DNA of 64,000 nt, taken from assembly GCF_000761215.1 (NCBI RefSeq), contig NZ_CP009438.1:1644501-1708500 (forward strand), given 5' to 3'. Position numbers and translations under genes: made by a program. The notes beneath the pieces are model-generated. The model was given only the letters and a program-made list of their open reading frames with translations, had not been told where the DNA came from and ran no database searches. The DNA comes from Streptomyces glaucescens (lineage in GTDB: Bacteria; Actinomycetota; Actinomycetes; Streptomycetales; Streptomycetaceae). Of this stretch, positions 59,188 through 64,000 are shown piece by piece. Position 1 is the first letter of the stretch, and each line of letters begins with the position of its first letter.

Positions 59188-59922
59188 ATGGTGCAGGTGT
59201 GTCTCAACGGGCCCCGCGGGGCCGCCGACGGCCCGGTCGTTCCGCTCACCCCCGAGGCGATGGCCGAGGAGGCCGCGCGCGCCGTCGCGGCCGGGGCCAC
59301 GGATGTCCACGTCCACCCCAAGACGCCGTGCGGCCGGGACACGATGTCCCCGCGGGTGGTCGCCGCGACCCTGGAGGCGATACGGGAACGCGTGCCGGTG
59401 CCGGTGGGCGTCACCACGGGCGCCTGGGCCGAGCCGGATCCCGCGGCCCGGCTCGCGCGGGTGCGGGAGTGGACCGTGCTGCCCGACCACGCCTCGGTCA
59501 ACTGGCACGAGCCCGGCGCGGAGGAGGTGGCCGCGGCGCTGCTGGAGCGGGGCGTGGGCGTCGAGGCGGGCGTCTGGTCGGGGACGGACGGCGCGGCCCG
59601 GTTCGCCCGCTCGCCGCTCGGGCCGCGGGTGCTGCGGGTCCTCGCCGAGGTGACGGACGCGGACGCGGCGGCGCGGTCGGCGCGCGCCCTGCTGTCCGGT
59701 CTGGGCCGGGCGCACGGCCGCCCGGTGCTGCTGCACGGCGAGGACGCGGGTGCCTGGCCGGTGCTGCGCCTGGCCGGACGGCTGGGGCTGGCGACCCGGA
59801 TCGGCCTGGAGGACACCTTGGCCCTGCCGGACGGCCGGCGGGCCGCGTCCAACGCGGAGCTGGTGAGGGCCGGCCTGGCGGAGTACGCGCGGGCGGCCCG
59901 GGACGGGACGCCCGCCGGCTGA
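59188..59922 (+). CDS. BKACE-family (DUF849) beta-keto acid cleavage protein
   Basis: The product is 244 aa from the ATG at 59188, chosen because MVQVCLNGPRG is the usual family start. A GTG 17 codons upstream is possible. The metal-binding segment ATDVHVHPKTPCGRDT near residue 38 and VNWHEPGAEEVAAALLERGVGVEAGVW match BKACE enzymes, which cleave a beta-keto acid with acetyl-CoA. The exact substrate is unknown. The last 17 codons and the stop are part of a 57-bp repeat that is triplicated downstream. Confidence 0.85.
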   Translation: MVQVCLNGPRGAADGPVVPLTPEAMAEEAARAVAAGATDVHVHPKTPCGRDTMSPRVVAATLEAIRERVPVPVGVTTGAWAEPDPAARLARVREWTVLPDHASVNWHEPGAEEVAAALLERGVGVEAGVWSGTDGAARFARSPLGPRVLRVLAEVTDADAAARSARALLSGLGRAHGRPVLLHGEDAGAWPVLRLAGRLGLATRIGLEDTLALPDGRRAASNAELVRAGLAEYARAARDGTPAG

Positions 59923-60041
59923 CGCCCCGGCCTGGTGGAGTACGCGCGGGCGGCCCGGGACGGGACGCCCGCCGGCTGACGCCCCGGCCTGGCGGAGTAC
60001 GCGCGGGCGGCCCGGGACGGGACGCCCGCGCGCTGACGCCC
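59871..60041 (+). repeat. Three tandem copies of a 57-bp unit at the 3' end of the BKACE gene
   Basis: Units start at 59871, 59928 and 59985 and are almost identical. A one-base change (ggcgg/ggtgg) marks the second and a small change (gccggctga/gcgcgctga) marks the third. Each contains the coding tail and a TGA in the same frame. The array ends three bases before the SoxR stop. Confidence 0.95.
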
Positions 60042-60043
60042 CC

Positions 60044-60658
60044 TCAGCACCCCTCGGCCGTCAGCAGGTCGCGGCTCCCGCCCCCGCCGTCTTCGCCGCC
60101 TCGGCCGCCACGGCCGCCGGGTCCCGCGTCCGGGCCGCGGCCCGCGCCGCCGGTGGCCCCGCCGCGCCGCGCCGCCGGGCGCCCGGGCCGCTCCGCCAGC
60201 AGACGGGAGCCGGTGAGACGTTCGCCGAAGGCGTCGCCCGGGTTGGACAGCACACAGCTCTCCAGGGAGAGGCAGCCGCAGCCGATGCAGTCGGTGAGGT
60301 GGTCGCGCAGCCGGTTGAGCTGCTTGATGCGCTCGTCCAGCTCGGAGCGCCAGACCTCCGACAGCCGGGCCCAGTCCTCCCGGGTGGGGGTGCGCTCCTC
60401 GGGCAGTTCGGCCAGCGCCTCGCGGATGGTGGCCAGCGGGATGCCGACCCGCTGGGCGGCGCGGATGAAGGCGACCCGGCGGAGCGTGTCACGGCTGTAG
60501 CGGCGCTGGTTGCCGCTGGTGCGGCGGCTGCTGATCAGACCCTTGGACTCGTAGAAGTGCAGGGCCGAGACGGCGGCTCCGCTGCGCGCGGAGAGCTGGC
60601 CGACGGTGAGCTCGTGGATCTTCTCTGGAATCTGGGGCACCTCTCGAACCCTACCCAT
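60044..60658 (-). CDS. soxR: Redox-sensing activator SoxR (MerR family)
   Basis: The 204-aa protein has a MerR helix-turn-helix ([26 protein letters not shown], about residues 17-42). The [2Fe-2S] cysteines are [12 protein letters not shown] near residue 125 (C-x2-C-x-C-x5-C). In Streptomyces, SoxR responds to redox-active compounds such as its own coloured antibiotics. The C-terminus beyond about residue 165 is an unusual Gly/Arg-rich tail. It is divergent from the MaoC-type gene. Confidence 0.95.
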   Translation of the reverse strand: MGRVREVPQIPEKIHELTVGQLSARSGAAVSALHFYESKGLISSRRTSGNQRRYSRDTLRRVAFIRAAQRVGIPLATIREALAELPEERTPTREDWARLSEVWRSELDERIKQLNRLRDHLTDCIGCGCLSLESCVLSNPGDAFGERLTGSRLLAERPGRPAARRGGATGGAGRGPDAGPGGRGGRGGEDGGGGSRDLLTAEGC

Positions 60659-60678
60659 CGCGTCACGCTTCCGGTCCG

Positions 60679-60721
60679 TTGACAGGGGCGCCCCACCCGA
60701 CCATGCTAAGCAGTTGCTTAG
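60679..60721 (+). promoter_or_regulatory. Promoter and dyad operator for the MaoC-type gene
   Basis: TTGACA (60679-60684) is a consensus -35 box, and CATGCT 17 bases later is a weak -10. A perfect inverted repeat CTAAGCA-GT-TGCTTAG (60706-60721) overlaps the -10 region. A close match precedes the TetR gene downstream (61916-61931), so that protein is the likely repressor. Confidence 0.7.
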
Positions 60722-60769
60722 GCATGCGGGGACGCATGTGACCGAGTGGCGCGAGCGAGAGGCCGGGAC

Positions 60770-61231
60770 ATGGCAGAGCCGAGGATCTTCACGTCCGTCG
60801 ACGAGCTGAGGGCGGCGGTGGGCGAGCAGCTGGGGTACACCGACTGGCTGGAGGTCGACCAGAAGCGGATCGACCTGTTCGCGGAGGCCACCGGGGACCA
60901 CCAGTGGATCCACGTCGACCCGGAGAAGGCGGCGGCCGGACCGTTCGGGACCACCATCGCGCACGGCTACCTCACCCTGTCGCTGCTCCCCCTCTTCGGG
61001 CCGCAGCTGATCGCCGTCGAGGGCGTGCGGATGGGCGTCAACTACGGCACCAACAAGGTGCGCTTCCCCGCCCCGGTGCCGGTCGGCTCGCGGCTGCGGG
61101 CCACGGCGGTCATCACCGGGGTCGAGGACGTGACGGGCGGCGTCCAGGTGTCGGTCGCCTTCACCGTGGAGCGCGAGGGCGGCAACAAGCCGGTGTGCGT
61201 GGCGGAGTCGGTGTCGCGCTACTACCTCTGA
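60770..61231 (+). CDS. MaoC-type (R)-enoyl-CoA hydratase
   Basis: The 153-aa hot-dog-fold protein has the MaoC hydratase motif [20 protein letters not shown] (Asp-His dyad near residues 44-49) and the following [15 protein letters not shown]. It hydrates enoyl-CoA in fatty acid or related breakdown. The ATG at 60770 is chosen because the conserved N-terminus MAEPRIF begins there. The convergent TetR gene ends 12 bases after it. Confidence 0.92.
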   Translation: MAEPRIFTSVDELRAAVGEQLGYTDWLEVDQKRIDLFAEATGDHQWIHVDPEKAAAGPFGTTIAHGYLTLSLLPLFGPQLIAVEGVRMGVNYGTNKVRFPAPVPVGSRLRATAVITGVEDVTGGVQVSVAFTVEREGGNKPVCVAESVSRYYL

Positions 61232-61243
61232 ACGCCCCGGCGG

Positions 61244-61867
61244 CTACTTGGCCCCCACCATCCGCAGCACGAGGTCGGCGTAGAGGGCGCCGACCTCGTC
61301 GGGGGTCCAGGGCCCGTCGACGTTGAACCAGCGGGCCACGTCGATGCACAGGGAGAGCACGGCGAGGGTGGTGCCCTTCACCTCGAGCACGTCGAACTCG
61401 CCGGACGCCACCCCGTCCTCGATGATCCGGCGCACCTCGTCGTCGCACTGGCGGCGCAGGGCCAGGATCTGCGCGCGGGCGTCCGGGCCGAGCGAGTCCA
61501 GCTCGTACTGGACGACCCGCGCGGTGGTGCGCCCGCCGGCGTGCCAGCGGACGAAGGAGCCGACCGCGTCGGCGAGGCGGTCGCGGGCGCTGCCCTCGCG
61601 GCCGGCCGCCGTGCGCAGGATGTCCAGGGCCTTCTCGTGGCCGATCCTGCTGATGCGGTGCAGCAGCTCTTCCTTGGTCTTGTAGTGGATGTAGAGCGCG
61701 GCCGGGCTCATGCCCGCGCGGCCCGCGATGTCACGGGTCGTGGTGGCGTGGTAGCCGCGCTCGGCGAAGGCCTCCACGGCGGCGACCAGCAGCCGCCGGG
61801 CCGCGTCAGGGGTGACCTCGGCCCACGGCTGGCTCTCGCCTCCGGCCGTCTCCTCCGCCGTACTCAT
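61244..61867 (-). CDS. TetR-family regulator, probably of the MaoC-type gene and itself
   Basis: This 207-aa protein has a TetR DNA-binding region at about residues 42-66 (TTRDIAGRAGMSPAALYIHYKTK). Its own promoter and that of the MaoC gene carry related dyads with TGCTTAG/CGCTTAG arms. It is likely autoregulated and responsive to an acyl-CoA. Confidence 0.9.
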   Translation of the reverse strand: MSTAEETAGGESQPWAEVTPDAARRLLVAAVEAFAERGYHATTTRDIAGRAGMSPAALYIHYKTKEELLHRISRIGHEKALDILRTAAGREGSARDRLADAVGSFVRWHAGGRTTARVVQYELDSLGPDARAQILALRRQCDDEVRRIIEDGVASGEFDVLEVKGTTLAVLSLCIDVARWFNVDGPWTPDEVGALYADLVLRMVGAK

Positions 61868-61915
61868 CGCTCGTTCGCCCCTCTCGCCGACAGGGGCACC
61901 ACCATACCGCCGAAC

Positions 61916-61931
61916 CTGAGCGCTCGCTTAG
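61916..61931. promoter_or_regulatory. TetR autoregulatory operator, matching the MaoC dyad
   Basis: CTGAGCGCTCGCTTAG has 7-bp arms with one mismatch around two central bases and the same architecture as the site at 60706-60721. It lies 49 bases upstream of the TetR start and overlaps the end of the YiaA/B-like gene. Confidence 0.65.
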
Positions 61932-62164
61932 ACGCCTCGCTGGGAGTGGTGCACGGCCCGCGTGCCCTCCTGCCGGTCCCGGATCACCTTGGCCAGGGTG
62001 AAGGCGGAGGTCACCAGGTAGAGCACGGCGATGGCGAGGAAGCCGCGCACCCAGGGGTCGGCGTCGAGCTGGTAGATCCCGATGGCGGTCGCGGCCATCG
62101 CGACGGCGAAGGAGGCGACGGCCTGACCGTAGAAGGCGGCGGTGTTCTGCTGCTTGTCACTCAT
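61928..62164 (-). CDS. YiaA/YiaB-like two-helix membrane protein
   Basis: The product is 78 aa from the ATG at 62164 (MSDKQQNTAAFYGQAVASFAV). Two hydrophobic helices (residues of about 12-32 and 40-62) separated by a short polar turn, YQLDADPWVRG, match the YiaA/B domain. The function of the family is unknown. Its TAA stop lies inside the TetR operator. Confidence 0.82.
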   Translation of the reverse strand: MSDKQQNTAAFYGQAVASFAVAMAATAIGIYQLDADPWVRGFLAIAVLYLVTSAFTLAKVIRDRQEGTRAVHHSQRGV

Positions 62165-62223
62165 GGGATCCAGCGTCGGCGGACGTGGCCGGCGCCACAT
62201 CCGCCGCCGTACTCAGACGGTAC

Positions 62224-63375
62224 TCAGAATGCCGACACCCCCGTCAGCGCCCGCCCGATGAGCAGCTTCTGGATCTGGCTGGTGCCCTCGTAGAGGGTCA
62301 TCACGCGGGCGTCGCGCAGGAGCTTGCCGGCGGGGTACTCGTCGATGTAGCCGTAGCCGCCGAAGACCTGGAGGGCGTTGTTCGCGGCCCGCACGGCCGC
62401 CTCGGAGGCGAAGAGCTTGGCCTTGGACGCCTCGGTGGCGAAGGGCAGGCCGCGGTCGACCAGGTCGGCGACCCGCCAGGTCAGCAGCCGGGCCGCGTCG
62501 ACGTCCACGGCGATGTCGCTGATCAGCTCCTGGACGAGCTGGTGGTGGGCGATGGTCCGGCCGAACTGCTCGCGCTCGCCCGCGTGGCGCACCGCCGCGT
62601 CCAGGGCGGCCTGCGCGATGCCGACACAGCCGGCCGCCACCGACATCCGGCCCTTGGCGAGCGCGGACATGGCGACGGTGAAGCCCTTGCCCTCCTCGCC
62701 CAGCATCGCCGAGGCGGGCACCCGGACGTCCTCCAGGACGAGTTCGGCGGTCGCCTGGCCGCGCAGTCCGAGCTTGCCGTGGACGGTGCGGCGGGTCAGG
62801 CCGGGGGTGTCGGCCGGTACCAGGAAGGCGCTGACGCCCTTGTGGCCGGGCGCGTCCGTGGACCGGGCGAAGAGCAGCACCACGTCGGCCCAGGTGCCGT
62901 TGGTGATGAACATCTTGGTGCCGTTCACGACGTACTCGTCGCCGTCGCGGACCGCGCGGGTGGCCAGGCTGCCCGCGTCGGAGCCGGTGCCGGGTTCGGT
63001 GAGCCCGAAGCAGCCGACCAGCTCGCCGGAGGTGAGGCCGGGCAGCCACCGCCGCTTCTGCTCCTCGTCCCCCCAGGCCGCGATGGTCTTGGCGACCAGC
63101 CCGAGGGAGACGGAGACGATGCCGCGCACGGAGGAGTCGCCGCGGCCCAGCTCCTCCGTGACGAGGCAGTAGGCGAGGTGGTCGCCGCCGGACCCGCCGT
63201 ACTCCTCGTCGACGGTGAGCCCGAGGAAGCCGACCTCGCCGAGCTTCTTCACGATGCCCCGGTCGACCTCCTCGGCCCGGTCCCAGGCGATGACATGGGG
63301 GGCGATCTCGCGCTCCACGAAGTCCCGGGCGAGCTGCCGTACGGCGGTCTGTTCCTCGCTGAGCTCCAGGTTCAT
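62224..63375 (-). CDS. Acyl-CoA dehydrogenase (classical type)
   Basis: This 383-aa enzyme has CFGLTEPGTGSDAGSLAT near residue 125, the FAD-binding signature, and GRMSVAAGCVGIAQAALDAA. The catalytic Glu is in TLYEGTSQIQKLL near residue 366, as in short/medium-chain and branched-chain acyl-CoA dehydrogenases. It is divergent from a TetR gene at the right edge, with a strong dyad between them. Confidence 0.94.
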   Translation of the reverse strand: MNLELSEEQTAVRQLARDFVEREIAPHVIAWDRAEEVDRGIVKKLGEVGFLGLTVDEEYGGSGGDHLAYCLVTEELGRGDSSVRGIVSVSLGLVAKTIAAWGDEEQKRRWLPGLTSGELVGCFGLTEPGTGSDAGSLATRAVRDGDEYVVNGTKMFITNGTWADVVLLFARSTDAPGHKGVSAFLVPADTPGLTRRTVHGKLGLRGQATAELVLEDVRVPASAMLGEEGKGFTVAMSALAKGRMSVAAGCVGIAQAALDAAVRHAGEREQFGRTIAHHQLVQELISDIAVDVDAARLLTWRVADLVDRGLPFATEASKAKLFASEAAVRAANNALQVFGGYGYIDEYPAGKLLRDARVMTLYEGTSQIQKLLIGRALTGVSAF

Positions 63376-63431
63376 GACGCGTCACCCCACACGTAGGTCG
63401 CATGAGGGCCGCCGGCGGAGAGCGGCCCCGT

Positions 63432-63452
63432 TAAATTAGCACTGCTAGTTTA
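63432..63452. promoter_or_regulatory. Near-perfect 21-bp inverted repeat between acyl-CoA dehydrogenase and TetR genes
   Basis: TAAATTAGCA-C-TGCTAGTTTA has 10-bp arms with one mismatch. It is the most A+T-rich short stretch in this part of the window and lies 26 bases before the TetR ATG. It is a likely operator for that TetR, controlling both directions. Confidence 0.7.
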
Positions 63453-63477
63453 CAGTCGCAGCCCTACTATGTGCGCC

Positions 63478-64000
63478 ATGGCCCGACCGCGCAAGCCCCT
63501 GCTCAGCACCGACCGGATCGTCGACACGGCGCGGGAACTCGTGGACGCCGAGGGCCTGGCGGCCGTCTCCACCCGGCGGCTCGCCGCCGAGCTGGGGGTG
63601 AGCGGGCCGTCGCTCTACAACCACTTCCGCACCAAGGACGAGATCCTGGAGGCGGTCGCCGACTCGGTGAGCGCCCAGGTCGACCTGTCGATGTTCGAGG
63701 ACGGCCGGGACTGGCGCACCGCCCTGCACGACTGGGCGGTCTCCTACCGCGCGGCCCTGCGCGACCACCCGAACATCGTCCCGGTGCTCGCCCGCGGCCC
63801 CGGCCGCCGCCCCGCCGCCCTGCGGCTCGCCGACGCGGTCTACGGCGCGATGGTCGAGGCCGGCTGGCCGCCCGCCCAGGCCACCTCGATCGGCGCGCTG
63901 ATGCGGTACTTCATCATGGGCTCCGCGCTCGGCTCGTTCGCCGGCGGCTTCCCGGACGACGCCGACGCGTACGACCCGGCCGACTACCCCCACCTCGGGC
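63478..64000 (+). CDS. TetR-family regulator (partial, C-terminus off the window)
   Basis: The first 174 codons are present. The DNA-binding region is STRRLAAELGVSGPSLYNHFRTK (about residues 31-53), followed by a TetR_C-like helical domain. It is divergent from the acyl-CoA dehydrogenase with the 21-bp dyad between, so it probably represses that gene and itself. Confidence 0.9.
   Translation, partial: MARPRKPLLSTDRIVDTARELVDAEGLAAVSTRRLAAELGVSGPSLYNHFRTKDEILEAVADSVSAQVDLSMFEDGRDWRTALHDWAVSYRAALRDHPNIVPVLARGPGRRPAALRLADAVYGAMVEAGWPPAQATSIGALMRYFIMGSALGSFAGGFPDDADAYDPADYPHLG

Overview
The window is high-G+C actinobacterial DNA and almost certainly a Streptomyces chromosome. Codon third positions are strongly G/C, many genes overlap by 1-4 bases, starts are often GTG, and the gene set fits the genus: a contractile injection system (CIS), TetR-controlled acyl-CoA genes, SoxR, a BKACE enzyme and paired DUF202 proteins. 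I saw no tRNA, rRNA, CRISPR array or insertion sequence.

Region 1 (1-9303) is one edge of a lipid/polyketide cluster. A PfaA-like synthase (KS-AT followed by at least three nearly identical ACPs, running off the left edge) lies downstream of a thioesterase, a free-standing ACP and a COG2907-type FAD oxidoreductase, all on the minus strand. Divergent from these are a small DUF3291-like protein and a DHA2-type exporter.

Region 2 (9338-38928, minus strand) is a complete extracellular-type contractile injection system (eCIS, phage-tail-like) locus, apparently one long operon. In transcription order it holds: sheath, tube, gp51-like chaperone, a Pro/Ala-rich unknown, Afp16-like cap with a histone-H1-like tail, AAA+ ATPase, a 90-aa unknown, a 2169-aa DUF4157 protein ending in a nuclease-like domain, a 248-aa orphan, CIS tube adaptor, LysM protein, gpD-like hub, gpV-like spike, PAAR-like tip, gp25, two J-type baseplate proteins (one with C-terminal LysM), a gpI/beta-helix protein, a DUF6519 protein and a peptidoglycan amidase. 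The most notable part is the DUF4157-nuclease effector with its adjacent orphan (24426-31678). The 3' part of that pair has visibly lower G+C than the rest of the locus, as expected for an exchangeable toxin/immunity cassette.

Region 3 (39293-48421) is housekeeping and accessory: a YchJ-like protein, a gluconate module (GntR-family regulator divergent from gntK-gntP, with a GTNNNAC-type operator), an APC permease, a TPR-like protein, an EamA-like membrane protein, a Nudix hydrolase, two DUF202 membrane proteins and a histidine-rich protein.

Region 4 (48519-64000) carries acyl-CoA metabolism and secreted hydrolases. A phosphotransferase-like kinase and an acyl-CoA dehydrogenase converge on an SDR/acyl-CoA ligase/TetR operon, with related dyad operators at both outer promoters. 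A Tat-exported NamZ-like muramidase and a secreted penicillin-acylase-family enzyme follow. Then come a zinc-ribbon protein, a BKACE protein whose 3' end is triplicated, SoxR, a MaoC hydratase and its probable TetR regulator (matching operators), a YiaA/B-like membrane protein, a second acyl-CoA dehydrogenase and a divergent TetR gene cut by the right edge. Several intergenic regions carry period-7/8 tandem repeats.
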